DNA from: Neoechinorhynchus agilis
Lineage: Eukaryota; Acanthocephala
NCBI GenBank assembly: GCA_051530055.1
Contig: CM121341.1
Span: 9,858,001 to 9,922,000 of the forward strand
DNA: 64,000 nucleotides
Reading direction: 5' to 3'
Position 1 is the first letter of the stretch; each line of letters opens with the position of its first letter. A program made the position numbers and the translations under genes. A model generated the notes under the pieces. The model saw nothing but the letters and a program-made list of their open reading frames with translations. It did no database searches and was not told the DNA's origin. This document shows positions 32,882 to 45,765 of the stretch, in pieces.

Positions 32882-33789
32882 ACTTTATATAATTCAAAGC
32901 TGTATATGTCAGCATGGGGCTTAGACTTTTTTTAATAAAAGTCATAATAATGATGGTTGATTGTGGAAGACTGTTAAATTAAAATTACAGTCTAAAATAT
33001 CATGCCTTTACGTTCAATAGGGTAGCAAGTTGAACATTTTGAATGCATTAAGTGTAAAGCTTAATACCTGTTTGAAACCACAACCACCATAGTTTAATTT
33101 TCTTAAGAAGCGTTCTAGGTCACTGAACAATTTTCCAGAATGCAGATTATAGACAATCAATAGATGACTGCAATTTTAGATAGGATCAATTTAAAAATAA
33201 TGCGACTCGCGTTTAAAGTTCGAAATTTAATTCCCTGAGAATGCAAAGGACCGGAATACTCGTGCAATCGATTAAAAAAGCATAATAATTTTTCAAAAGA
33301 GAAAAAGTTCAATCACTTTCATCTCCCTTATACAACTTAGCAGCAAACGCTTTAGACGGAGATGATGATGTAGCCGAACAACTCATGGACACTGTAGTCA
33401 GAAAAGCAGATCGGGTACAATGTCTAAATAGTAAGAAATTAGAATAATGATTATCTATAAAGCTGTCTCGGGATTCTTGAACGCAGAAACAACGGAACGG
33501 ATTAGTCCCCGAATTGTAGAAAACCCTTAAATCACCGATCGGTTAACCCAAAGTTTCAATATTTAAAAAACCAATTAGGTCAATTGCAGTAAAAACTACA
33601 TGTTCAACTCTGATTTAATTGAGATTACAACACACACACGCTTGCTCCATAATCCTGGAACTCTTCTATCCAGAGGGCGTGCTCAATTCATTCCCACGAC
33701 TTTCTAAAGAAATCTGCGGCGTTCAGACGACGAGGCACTTAACTAGGGGTGCATTTATTATGGAGAATATATGTTCAAGTCCTCCTTAA
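32882..33789. other. Intergenic with one isolated exon-like fragment
   Basis: At about 33345-33448 (plus), after acceptor-like acaacttag, a frame reads AANALDGDDDVAEQLMDT, VVRKADRVQC and ends NSKKLE. It looks like the last exon of a real protein, but no partner exon is visible upstream. It may be a gene remnant. Otherwise nothing seen. Confidence 0.3.
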
Positions 33790-36700
33790 GTGTTTAAAAA
33801 ATGATGCTAAATTTCTTGATCGGCTTTGTATCTGATTAAATGCCCGACGACACACATTCACAATTTCGTGTTTCTTCGACCGAAATCCCAGTCCTCCTTT
33901 AGACAGTGGCAAGAAAACAACGCGGTTGTTTAAAAAATGCGGCTAGATTTCTTGATCGGCTTTCTATCTCATTAAATGCCCGACGACACACATTCACAAT
34001 TTCGTGTTTCTTCGACCGAAATCTTAGTCCACCTTTAGACAGTGGCAAGAAAACAACGCGGTTGTTAAAAATGCGGCTAGATTTCTTGATCGGCTTTGTA
34101 TCTCATTAAATGCCTGACGACAAACATTTACAGTTTCGTTTTTTCGACCGAAATCTTAGTCCTCCTTTAGACAGTGGCAAGAAAACAACGCGATTGTTTA
34201 AAAATGCGGCTAGATTTCTTGATTGGCTTTGTATCTCATTAAATGCCCGACGACACACATTCACAATTTCGTGTTTCTTCGACCGAAATCTTAGTCCTCC
34301 TTTAGACAGTGGCAAGAAAACAACGCGGTTGTTAAAAATGCGGCTTGATTTCTTAATCGCTTTTGTATCTCATTAAATGCCCGACGACACACATTCACAA
34401 TTTCGTGTTTCGTCGACCGAAATCCTAGTCCTCCTTTAGACAGTGGCAAGAAAACAACGCGATTGTTAAAGAATGCGGCTAGATTTCTTGATCGGCTTTG
34501 TATCTCATCAAATGCCCGACGACACACATTTACAATTTCGTGTTTCTGACTGAAATCTTTTGTCCTCCTTTAGACAGTGCCAAGAAAACAATGCGGTTGT
34601 TAAAAAAATGGCATTAGATTTCTTGATCGGCTTTGTATCTCATCAAATGCCCGACGACACACATTTACAATTTCTTCGTGTTTCCTCGACCGAAATCTTT
34701 GTCCTCCTTTAGACAGTGGCAAGAAAACAACGCGGTTGTTAAAAAATGCGGCTAGATTTCTTGATCGGCTTTGTATCTCATCAAATGCCCGACGACACAC
34801 ATTTACAATTTCGTGTTTCCTCGACCGAAATCTTTGTCCTCCTTTAGACAGTGCCAAGAAAACAACGAGTAGGTTGTTAAAAAAATGCGGCTAGATTTCT
34901 TGATCGGCTTTGTATCTCATTAAATGCCCGACGACACACATTTACAATTTCGTGTTCCCTCGGACCGAAATCCTAGTCCTCCTTTAGACAGTGGCAAGAA
35001 AACAACGCGGTTGTTAAAAAATGCGACTGGATTTCTTGATCGGCTTTGTATCTCATTAAATGCCCGACGACACACATTTACAATTTCGTGTTTCTTCGAC
35101 CGAAATCTTAGTCTTCCTTTAGACAGTGGCAAGAAAACAACGCGATTGTTTAAAAAATGCTGCTAGATTTCTTGATTGGCTTTGTATCTCATTAAATGCC
35201 CGACGACACACATTTACAATTTCGTGTTTCTTCGACCGAAATCCAAGTCCTCCTTTAGACAGTGGCAAGAAAATAACGCGATTTTTTAAAAAATGCGGCT
35301 TGATTTATTAATCGCCTTTGTATCTCATTAAATGCCCGACGACGCGCATTTGCAATTTCGTGTTTCTTCGACCGAAATCCTAGTCCTCCTTTAGACAGTG
35401 GAAAAAAAGTAACGCGATTGTTTAAAAAATGCGGCTTGATTTCTTGATCGCTTTTGTACCTCATTAAATGCCCGACGATCGGATTTGCAATTTCGTGTTT
35501 CTTCGACCGAAATCCTAGTCCTCCTTTAGACAGTGGCAAGAAAATAACGCGATTTTTAAAAAAATGCAGCTAAATTTCTTGATCGGCTTTGTATTTCATT
35601 AAATGCCCGACGACACAATTTACAATTTCGTGTTTTCTCGACCGAAATCTTAGTCCTCCTTTAGACAGTGGCAAGAAAACAACGCGATTGTTTAAAAAAT
35701 GCGGCTTGATTTCTTGATTGGCTTTGTATCTCATTAAATGCCCGACGACACCCATTTACAATTTCGTGTTTCTTCGACCGAAATCCCAGTCCTCCTTTAG
35801 ACAGTGGCAAGAAAACAACGCGGTTGTTAAAAAAATGCGGCTAGATTTCTTGATCGGCTTTGTATCTCATTAAATGCCCGACGACACACATTTTCAATTT
35901 CGTGTTTCTTCGACCGAAATCCCAGTCCTCCTTTAGACAGTGGCAAGAAAACAACGCGATTGTTTAAAAATTGCGGCTAGATTTCTTGATCGGCTTTGTA
36001 TCTCATTAAATGCCCGACGACACACATTCACAATTTCGTGTTTCTTCACCCGAAATCCCAGTCCTCCTTTAGACAGCGGCAAGAAAACAATGCGATTGTT
36101 TAAAAAATGCGGCTGGGGATTTCTTGATCGGTTTGTATTTCATTAAATGCCCGACGATTACGGCATTTACAATTTCGTGTTTCTTCGACCGAAATCTTAG
36201 TCCTCCTTTGCACAGTGGCAAGAAAACAACGCGATTGTTTAAAAAATGCGGCTTGATTTCTTGATCGGCTTTGTATCTCATTAAATGCCCGACGACAAAC
36301 ATTTACAGTATCGTGTTTCTTCGACCGAAATCACAGTCCACCTTTAGACAGTGGCAAGAAAACAACGCGATTGTTTAAAAAATTCGGCTAGATTTCTTGA
36401 TCGGCTTTGTATCTCATTAAATGCCCGACGACAAACATTTACAGTTTCGTGTTTCTTCGACCGAAATCACAGTCCTCCTTTAGACAGTGGCAAGAAAACA
36501 ACGCGGTTGTTAAAAAAAATGCGGCTAGATTTCTTGATCGGCTTTGTATCTCATTAAATGCCCGACGACACACATTCACAATTTCGTGTTTCTTCGACCG
36601 AAATCCCAGTCCTCCTTTAAACAGTGGCAAGAAAACAACGCGGTTGTTAAAAAAATGCGGCTTGATTTCTTGATCGGCTTTGTATCTCATTAAATGCCCG

Positions 36701-39700
36701 ACGACACACATTCACAATTTCGTGTTTCTTCGACCGAAATCCCAGTCCTCCTTTAGACAGTGGCAAGAAAACAACGCGGTTGTTAAAAAAACGCGGCTTG
36801 ATTTCTTGATTGGCTTTGTATCTGATTAAATGCCCGACGACACACATTTACAATTTCGTGTTTCCTCGACCGAAATCTCAGTCCTCCTTTTGACAGTGGC
36901 AAGAAAACAACGCGGTTGTTAAAAAAATGCGGCTAGATTTCTTGATCGGCTTTGTATCTCATTAAATGCCCGACGACACACATTTACAATTTCGTGTTTC
37001 TTCGACCGAAATCTTAGTCCTCCTTTAGACAGTGGCAAGAATACAACGCGATTGTTTAAAAAATGCGGCTAGATTTCTTGATCGGCTTTGTATCTCATTA
37101 AATGCCCGACGACACACATTCACAATTTCGTGTTTCTTCGACCGAAATCTTAGTCCTCCTTTAGACAGTGGCAAGAAAACAACGCGATTGTTAAAAAATG
37201 CGGCTAGATTTCTTGATCGGCTTTGTATCTCATTAAATGCCCGACGACAAACATTTACAGTTTCGTGTTTCTTCGACCGAAATCCCAGTCCTCCTTTAGA
37301 CAGTGGCAAGAAAGCAACGCGATTGTTTAAAAATGCGGCTAGATTTCTTGATTGGCTTTATATCATTAAATGCCCGACGACACACATTCACAATTTCGTG
37401 TTTCTTCGACCGAAATCTTAGTCCTCCTTTAGACAGTGGCAAGAAAACAACGCGATTGTTCAAAAAAAATGCGGCTAGATTTCTTGATCGGCTTTGTATC
37501 TAATTAAAATGCCCGACGACACACATTTACAATTTCGTGTTTCTTCAACCGAAATCCTAGTCCACCTTTAGACAGTGGCAAGAAAACAACGCGGTTATTT
37601 AAAAAATGCGGCTTGATTTCTTGATCGGCTTTGTATCTCATTATATGGCCGACGACACACATTTACAATTTCGTGTTTCCTCGACCGAAATCCTAGTCCT
37701 CCTTTAGACAGTGGCAAGAAAACAACGCGGTTGTTAAAAAATGGGGCTTGATTTCTTAATCGCTTTTGTATCTCATTAAATGCCCGACGACACACATTCA
37801 CAATTTCGTGTTTCTTCGACCGAAATCCTAGTCCTCCTTTAGACAGTGGCAAGAAAACAACGCGGTTGTTAAAAAAAATGCGGCTAGATTTCTTGATCGG
37901 CTTTGTATCTCATTAAATGCCCGACGACACACATTTACAATTTCGTGTTTCTTCGACCGAAATCCCAGTCCTCCTTTAGACAGTGGCAAGAAAACAACGC
38001 GATTGTTTAAAAAATGCGGCTTGATTTCTTGATCGGCTTTGTATCTCATTAAATGCCCGACGACACACATTCACAATTTCGTGTTTCTTCGACCGAAATC
38101 CCAGTCCTCCTTTAGACAGTGGCAAGAAAACAACGCGATTGTTTAAAAAATGCGGCTAGATTTCTTGATCGGCTTTGTATCTCATTAAATGCCCGACGAC
38201 ACACATTTACAATTTCGTGTTTCTTCGACCGAAATCCTATTCCTCCTTTAGACAGTGGCAAGAAAACAACGCGATTGTTTAAAAAATGCATCTTGATTTC
38301 TTGATCGGTTTGTATCTCATTAAATGCCCGACGACACACATTTACAATTTCGTGTTTCTTCGACCGAAATCTTAGTCCTCCTTTAGACAGTGGCAAGAAA
38401 ACAACGCGATTGTTTAAAAAATGCGGGCTTGCTCTCTTGATCGGCTTGTATCTCATTAAATGCCCGACAACACACATTCACAATTTCGTGTTTCTTCGAC
38501 CGAAATCCCAGTCCTCGTTTAGACAGTGGCAAGAAAACAACGCGGTTGTTAAAAAAATGCGGCTAGATTGCTTGATCGGCTTTTTATCTCATTAAATGCC
38601 CGACGACACACATTTACAATTTCGTGTTTCCTCGACCGAAATCCTAGTCCTCCTTTAGACAGTGGCAAGAAAACAACGCGGTTGTTAAAAAATGCGGCTA
38701 GATTTCTTGATCGGCTTTGTATCTCATTAAATGCCCGACGACAAACATTTACAGTATCGTGTTTCTTCGACCGAAATCACAGTGGTCCTCTTTAGACAGT
38801 GGCAAGAAAACAACGCGGTTGTTAAAAAATGCGGCTAGATTTCTTGATCGGCTTTGTATCTCATTAAATGCCCGACGACACACATTCACAATTTCGTGTT
38901 TCTTCGACCGAAATCCTAGTCCTCCTTTAGACAGTGGCAAGAAAACAACGCGATTGTTTAAAAATGCGGCTAGATTTCTTGATCGGCTTTGTATCTCATT
39001 AAATGCCGGACGACACACATTCACAATTTCGTGTTTCTTCGACCGAAATCCCAGTCCTCCTTTAGACAGTGGCAAGAAAACAACGCGGTTTTTAAAAAAA
39101 TGCGGCTTGATTTCTTGATTGGCTTTGTATCTGATTAAATGCCCGACGACACACATTTACAATTTCGTGTTTCCTCGACCGAAATCTCAGTGCTCCTTTA
39201 GACAGTGGCAAGAAAACAACGCGGTTGTTAAAAAAATGCGGCTAGATTTCTTGATCGGTTTTGTATCTCATTAAATGCCCGACGACACACATTTACAGTA
39301 TCGTGTTTCTTCGACCGAAATCACAGTCCTCCTTTAGACAGTGGCAAGAAAACAACGCGGTTGTTAAAAAATGCGGCTAGATTTCTTGATCGGCTTCGTA
39401 TCTCATTAAATGCCCGACGACACACATTTACAATTTCGTGTTTCCTCGACCGAAATCCTAGTCCTCCTTTAGACAGTGGCAAGAAAACAACGCGATTGTT
39501 TGAAAAATGCGGCTAGATTTCTTGATCGGCTTCGTATCTCATTAAATGCCCGACGACACACATTTACAATTCCGTGTTTCTTCGACCGAAATCCTAGTCC
39601 ACCTTTAGACAGTGGCAAGAAAACAACGCGATTGTTTGAAAAATGCGGCTAGATTTCTTGATCGGCTTCGTATCTCATTAAATGCCCGACGACACACATT

Positions 39701-41846
39701 TACAATTCCGTGTTTCTTCGACCGAAATCCTAGTCCACCTTTAGACAGTGGCAAGAAAAACAACGCGATTGTTTAAAAAATGCGACTAGATTTCTTGATC
39801 GGCTTTGTATTCCATCAAATGCCCGACGACACACATTTACAATTTCGTGTTTCTTCGACCGAAATAGTCCTCCCTTAGACAGTGGCAAGAAAACAACGCG
39901 GTTGTTAAAAAATGCGGCTAGATTTCTTGATCGGCTTTGTATCTCATTAAATGCCCGACGACACACATTTACAATTTCGTGTTTCTTCGACCGAAATCCC
40001 AGTCCTCCCTTAGACAGTGGCAAGAAAACAACGCGATTGTTAAAAAAATGCGGCTAGATTTCTTGATCGGCTTTGTATCTCATTGAATGCCCGACGACAC
40101 ACATTTACAATTTCGTGTTTCCTCGACCGAAATCTTAGTCCTCCTTTAGGACAGTGGCAAGAAAACAACGCGGTTGTTTGAAAAATGCGGCTAGATTTCT
40201 TGATCGGCTTCGTATCTCATTAAATGCCCGACGACACACATTCACAATTTCGTGTTTCCTCGACCGAAATCTTAGTCCTCCTTAGACAGTGCCAAGAAAG
40301 CAACGCGATTGTTTAAAAATGCGGCTAGATTTGTTGATCGGCTTCGTATCTCATTAAATGCCCGACGACACACATTTACAATTTCGTGTTTCTTCGACCG
40401 AAATCCCAGTCCTCCTGTAGACAGTGGCAAGAAAACAACGCGGTTGTTTGAAAAATGCGGCTAGATTTCTTGATCGGCTTCGTATCTCATTAAATGCCCG
40501 ACGACACACATTTACAATTCCGTGTTTCTTCGACCGAAATCCTAGTCCACCTTTAGACAGTGGCAAGAAAACAACGCGATTGTTTAAAAAATGCGACTAG
40601 ATTTCTTGATCGGCTTTGTATCTCATCAAATGCCCGACGACACACATTTACAATTTCGTGTTTCTTCGACCGAAATCTTAGTCCTCCTTTAGACAGTGGC
40701 AAGAAAACAACGCGGTTGTTAAAAAATGCGGCTAGATTTCTTGATCGGCTTTGTATCTCATTAAATGCCCGACGACACACATTTACAATTCCGTGTTTCT
40801 TCGACCGAAATCCTAGTCCTCCTTTGGACAGTGGCAAGAAAACAACGCGGTTGTTAAAAAATGCGGCTAGATTTCTTGATCGGCTTTGTATCTCATTAAA
40901 TGCCCGACGACACACATTTACAATTTCGTGTTTCCTCGACCGAAATCTTAGTCCTCCTTTAGACAGTGGCAAGAAAACAACGCGGTTGTTAAAAAATGCG
41001 GCTAGATTTCTTGATCGGCTTTGTATCTCATTAAATGCCCGACGACACACATTTACAATTTCGTGTTTCCTCGACCGAAATCCTAGTCCTCCTTTAGACA
41101 GTGGCAAGAAAACAACGCGGTTGTTAAAAAATGCGGCTAGATTTCTTGATCGGCTTTGTATCTCATTAAATGCCCGACGACACACATTTACAATTTCGTG
41201 TTTCCTCGACCGAAATCTTAGTCCTCCTTTAGACAGTGGCAAGAAAACAACGCGGTTGTTAAAAAATGCGGCTAGATTTCTTGATCGGCTTTGTATCTCA
41301 TTAAATGCCCGACGACACACATTTACAATTTCGTGTTTCTTCGACCGAAATCTTAGTCCTCCTTTAGACAGTGGCAAGAAAACAACGCGGTTGTTAAAAA
41401 AAATGCGGCTAGATTTCTTGATCGGCTTTGTATCTCATTAAATGCCCGACGACACACATTTACAATTTCGTGTTTCTTTGACCGAAATCTTAGTCCTCCT
41501 TTTAGACAGTGGCAAGAAAACAACGCGGTTGTTAAAAAATGCGGCTAGATTTCTTGATCGGCTTTGTATCTCATTAAATGCCCGACGACACACATTTACA
41601 ATTTCGTGTTTCCTCGACCGAAATCCTAGTCCTCCTTTAGACAGTGGCAAGAAAACAACGCGGTTGTTAAAAAAATGCGGCTAGATTTCTTGATCGGCTT
41701 TGTATCTCATTAAATGCCCGACGATACACATTTACAATTTCGTGTTTCCTCGACCGAAATCTTAGTCCTCCTTTTGACAGTGGCAAGAAAACAACGCGAA
41801 TGTTTAAAAAATGCGGCTAGATTTCTTGATCGGCTTTGTATCTCAT
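33790..41846. repeat. 135-bp satellite array, about 60 copies, 8 kb
   Basis: Units of about 135 bp run uninterrupted for 8.06 kb. Landmarks: GATTTCTTGATCGGCTTTGT, TCATTAAATGCCCGACGACA, TTTCGTGTTTC(T/C)TCGACCG and CCTTTAGACAGTGGCAAGAA. Because 135 is 45 codons, homogeneous stretches (notably 40553-41441) stay open on both strands at once, with 45-residue repeats. Unit-length changes, mostly in A-runs, break frame elsewhere. The 40.5-41.8 kb end is the most homogeneous. No feature distinguishes these frames from by-products. The array stops abruptly where the FoxO segment begins. Confidence 0.97.
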
Positions 41847-42352
41847 AAATATGTTTCTTAGGAATACGCGTGGGACTTGTTCAAAATTACTTGTAAGTTT
41901 TCTACTATCTAAACCCGTTTTCCCACGCATTTATCTCGCCCTCATCAAAACAAATTATAGACAGCATATCTACTCCAAGAAAGACCGAAAGTAGTCTTTT
42001 TATATGAGGGAAATGGACTCAAATGACTTCAAAAAAAGCTGATATTCTCATCATCACTAAGTCCAATTATCACACTTAAACATAGTTTCCGTGTATTTCA
42101 CATTGACTAATAAAACCGATAAATAAACGAGAAATTTTTTTTAGCTTGTATATGGTAACATGAGCTCAAACTTCCAGTAATCATTTACTGTTCGAATCAA
42201 ATAAATTTTCTAAATTGTGGGTAAGCAACAACTAGCTTGCTACCTTCTACCCATTGCTTTTCACCTTGTAGCATCTCCTATGATAAAGGCAAACCAACAC
42301 ACATTGGTGCTCGATATACAAAATATTGTTCCTGGCTCCTAACACCAAACCA

Positions 42353-43164
42353 ATGAGTCAGGAGAGGGTGACAACCGAACAGAATCAATCGGATAACCAA
42401 CGAGCCCGAAGGTCCAATCCATGGGGCCAGTTATCATATGAGGATTTGATAGTAGCAGCCATCAATAGTAGTCCCGAAGAACAATTGTCAACAAAGCAAA
42501 TCTGCAAATATTTATGTGATAATTTTCCGTATTTTGCAGAGCGTAGAAAAGGTGCAATTGCAAAAAATTTGAAGGTAGCAAAACGATGTTATAAGAAAAC
42601 GTTTTCATTGTAATTCATTTTTAGACTTCAGTAAGACATAAGTTGTCCGGTTCCCGTAGATTTATCCGAGTGCCAATTCCGAACAAACCGAAAATATCTC
42701 ATTGGCGAATTGATAAAAATTACAGAAGATACCAAGGAAGGCAAAAGAACAGAAATCCTACAGGAGTGGATCAGCAAGCTTCCAGAGTTGGGCATAACCA
42801 TACAATAGTACGAAATTGGCCATCTCCTCCACTTCGTATAAAACGGCCAAGACCGGACGAAGGACAAGCGCCAATAGTTCCGCCTCCGACCAGAATAATA
42901 CGACCATGCAATTCGTCCGGTCTTATTGTTCGGCGGTTGAATCCTCAAGAAATCGAAGATCAAACATTGAGAAAACAAGATGATGCAGTATCTAAAAGTA
43001 GTGGTGTTGGTGGTGGTACAGGAGATGATTCTGATGACAACTCAAGTTCGTCAGTTCGAAAGCAGACAGCGTCTATAACAGACCATCTTCTCGTCAATAG
43101 AACCGAACAAAATGAGGAGCACATTTACAATCAGAATCGCCGCCATTATGAAGCGTTAAAATAG
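42353..43164 (+). CDS. FoxO-like forkhead protein, copy 1 (altered helix 3, divergent C-terminus)
   Basis: Same structure as the gene at 51760-52652: exon 1 42353-42574, a 50-nt intron, exon 2 42625-43164, 253 residues. The forkhead domain spans the splice. Two differences matter. The tryptophan of recognition helix 3 (KNWK in copy 2; WKNSIRHNLS in FoxO) is leucine here (TGG to TTG). After about residue 200 small indels shift the frame, replacing the copy 2 ending (ENGVAHSSTYSPRDPYYM) with an unrelated tail ending HYEALK. Splice sites remain. It is either a decaying duplicate or a variant with weakened DNA binding. Confidence 0.75.
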
Positions 43165-43342
43165 CTGCGGACGAAAATGGGAGTTGCTCCTATCTCTCCA
43201 CGTACTCCACTGCGCGGATCCATATTATACGGAGCTTACACCAGGAATAAATTATAGTCATTATAGGTTTACAATAAACGGAGGAAGGGGAGCTCTCGAA
43301 ACAAAGAATCATTGTGGTCAAATGAAATGGGGAAAAATAATA

Positions 43343-43409
43343 TATCAAAGACTGACTTTAAAAAGTCCAGTGTAATTGGACGAAATAGTTCAAAGTCAGT
43401 CTTTGATAT
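43343..43409. repeat. 18-bp perfect inverted repeat (hairpin) 3' of FoxO-like copy 1
   Basis: ATATCAAAGACTGACTTT (43343-43360) and its reverse complement (43392-43409) enclose 31 bases with a small inner stem. The counterpart in copy 2 (52749-52816) keeps 15 bp of the stem. It could be an mRNA 3'-end structure or a small element terminus. The left arm resembles sequence at 49685-49710. Confidence 0.7.
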
Positions 43410-43454
43410 AGAATTTTTTCCATGGAATTTATCGGTTTCAAGGCATCATTGCAT

Positions 43455-44110
43455 AATAGTTTACAAACTATCCCACAATCACCTATTCAACTCAAAATTA
43501 GATTCTTACGGGGATAACTCTTGACATCTCCTCCCCCTTATCGTCTCCAAACTTCTGGCGGGCGTCTGGTACGTGTACTCCTTCGAAGAGCAATAGTATG
43601 TTCAGGTTCGGATCTTTCTAATAATGGATTTTAGCGGCGTCACGTTCTATGGACGAAGTACTTTATTATTATTATATCCACATTGGTCAAATGCTTGTTG
43701 TCCTTCTTCATTCGGCGAAAGGAAACTTCTTCCGGCTGCCCGTCATTCACGTGAAAGAAGTCGCCGCTACAGGATCGTCTTCCAATCTCTGTAATTTTGG
43801 ATCGTCTTCTTTCTCGTCTCGCTTGTCTTCGATCGGTGAGCTGTTTCCCATCTTATTCCCTTCCGCATCTTTTCCGGATTCTTCTTCGCTGTACTTTTAA
43901 AAGTCCCCGTGAATCCTGTGCTCTCCCTCTGATTACTATCTTCGATCGTATATGAAACGGGGCCGCTTCTATCCGTTATCTCGCCTTCGTTCCAAGTCTG
44001 ATCATTAGGTCTTTTAAACCAAATCGCTTGTCCTTTCTCGAATTCCCTGAATTTCCTCTTATGGTCGTATTCCCTCGTATACTTTTCCGCGACTGACTCG
44101 TGATTTTATT
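43455..44110 (-). mobile_element. Ty3/mdg4-type LTR element fossil: integrase end and adjoining LTR edge
   Basis: Read on the minus strand, 44110 to about 43660 resembles the integrase C-terminal region of Ty3/mdg4 elements (KYTREYDHKRKFREFEKGQA, then WFKRP...W..GEI..RSGPVSY). It is followed near 43540 by a purine-rich tract (AAGGGGGAGGAGA) and TGTC, the expected polypurine tract and LTR start. The opposite LTR was not found. The fragment is broken and incomplete. Confidence 0.65.
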
Positions 44111-44394
44111 TATTCAGCCACACACAATAGACACAATACAAATACTAGTTCACAAACCAAATGGTCATCGGAAATCTTAACCCCAAATTCCCAAGGATCA
44201 AAACCTGTACTTTATCCTAAGGAACAATATTTGACTATTTGAATAGTAAAAGTATACGCCATGTTGTTTATGAACCGGTCACGTGTCCGCTCTCCTTATC
44301 CCAGGTAACGCCTACGGTTTCTTCTTTATATATTAGAAAATAGTTAAACACTCGCTACTTCATAACAACATTCAATGTTGCCAAAAGTCATCAT
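44111..44394. other. Sequence between LTR fossil and LINE
   Basis: No coding sense. It may include LTR-element interior and the LINE 3' UTR; neither boundary can be fixed from one copy. Confidence 0.4.
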
Positions 44395-45665
44395 AAGTTT
44401 ATTCTGAATGGTTACTTTTCTTTACATTCACCACCTCCCACCAAATTCCAGCTTTTGTCCTTCCTCGACCGTCGCCATCACGCTGGCAGCATTGCCCCGT
44501 TGTACTGCCAGCGAGATATTTTGTCGAAGAAATAAGCCTGCTCTTGAGTCTCCGGTTGCCTCTCTCAATTTCTTCGAGAGATCCTTGAGCAGAGAGAGAG
44601 TGCCGAGCTGCCGAGCGCTCCATACGTCTCTACCCCAAAGGGGACAAAATAGTGAGCCCTCGATAGCTGCATATATTTTCGTACCTTCCTCCCTTCCGCT
44701 GCACTGGCGGCACCACCGGCGATTTCGAGGGAGTAGGGGATGTTGCTGGCTGCGAGGGTGTCCACACACGTGGCGTCCCAGAGAAGGCATTTGCCCTCCC
44801 GCCACGGGAAGACCGAAATTCCATCGGGCCTACGGCCGTCTAGTCTGCAGAGGTGGGCGGGTTCCAGGATGTTCGGGAAGTTCGCCGTTCTCAACGCCCG
44901 AGAAATTACGTTATTGAATTCAGAATGGCGTGAAAACCTTCCTGCTGACCTTCTGCAGACGAGACCGTGTCGCCCGAAAGCATCAACCAAAGACCCACAT
45001 CGACAGCGAAGGGGCGTGCATATCGGGAGACCGAGTCTTAAGGATACTGCGATCCTCGTCACCTCGTCAGTAAGAAGAGTTCCCACAGATGCCAGAGGAA
45101 CAGCCTCCAACCACGCCCCAGATTCTCGTGTTGAAACTGCCAACAGTCTAGCTCGGACAATCACATCGCGAGAACCTGAAAGAAGAGAGCTGTGAGCTCT
45201 CGCGACAAGAGGTCCGTCCCAGATCGACTGTCTGAGGCCATTCACGGGAACTTGGTTAGCGCCTGTCTGCTGGCACCATTCCTCAACCGCCACCACGAAA
45301 TCCCGGTCAAGACAAAACTTTTCTTTCAAAATGTTCTTCGAGACTGGTAGGCTCCCCTCAAACGATCCAAGAAAGGCCGGCAAAGCAAGGTCGATTAGTG
45401 CCCGAATTCCCAATCCCCCAGATGACACAGGCAAAGAAGCTTGTCGCCACGCCTCATCTGAGAGCTGGACATTTAAAATACGCTCGAGGCAAGCCCTCAC
45501 CTTGCCGTCGAGCTTAGCCAATCCTTCCTTGTGTTTGAAAAATGTTGCTGTGCGAACCTTGTACAATAACTTGGGGATGAAGAGCGCGTTCTTTATGAGA
45601 AACAAGGCTTCATGAGCCGAGAGAGAGCACACCCCATCGCACAGGCGCAATTGGAAAATGGTAGC
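44395..45665 (-). mobile_element. LINE with restriction-like endonuclease (R2-superfamily type), 5'-truncated
   Basis: A minus-strand frame of 361 codons runs from the post-catalytic thumb (AHEALFLIKNALFIPKLLY, SLPVSSGGLGIRALIDLALP) through the zinc knuckle (CRCGSLVDAFGRHGLVC...RH) to the restriction-like endonuclease: RRPDGISVFPW, WDATCVDT, AAEGRK and YFVPFGVETYGALG. One frame change at a CT-dinucleotide run (about 44600) separates this from the last 50 codons (DLSKKLREATGDSRAG, SLAVQRGNAASVMA). The palm of the reverse transcriptase is absent, so the copy is dead and 5'-truncated. GC is far above the local average. Such elements insert by target-primed reverse transcription. The tail at 17154-17390 is a relative. 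Confidence 0.9.
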
Positions 45666-45765
45666 GATACATACAAGCTAGAACGTTGCAAAAATAGATT
45701 GGTCTGTGCATAACTGCCATTTCATCGACATTTCAACAATTAGCGCAACATTCCAAGAAACTTCA

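Larger units (their letters stand above)
41847..43450 (+). repeat. 1.6-kb segmental duplication, copy 1 (FoxO-like)
   Basis: Near-identical to 51246-52855, starting AAATATGTTTCTTAGGAATA in both and ending near CGGTTTCAAGGCA. Identity is high (about 97-98% by eye) over the first 1.2 kb, with more differences and small indels in the last 400 bp. The intron is present in both copies, so duplication was at DNA level, not by retroposition. The left edge falls inside a 135-bp satellite unit. Confidence 0.95.

Noticed and set aside
33790-41846. Many 60-290-codon open frames on both strands in the satellite
   Set aside because: They repeat every 45 codons, exist on both strands at once and vanish where a unit gains or loses a base. 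This is expected from a 135-bp repeat without stops, not evidence of genes.
10769-41846. Tandem arrays as CRISPR
   Set aside because: Units are near-identical along their whole length (135-221 bp) with no unique spacers, in a eukaryotic context.
44408-45195. Plus-strand frames of 151-169 codons
   Set aside because: Shadows of the GC-rich minus-strand LINE endonuclease.
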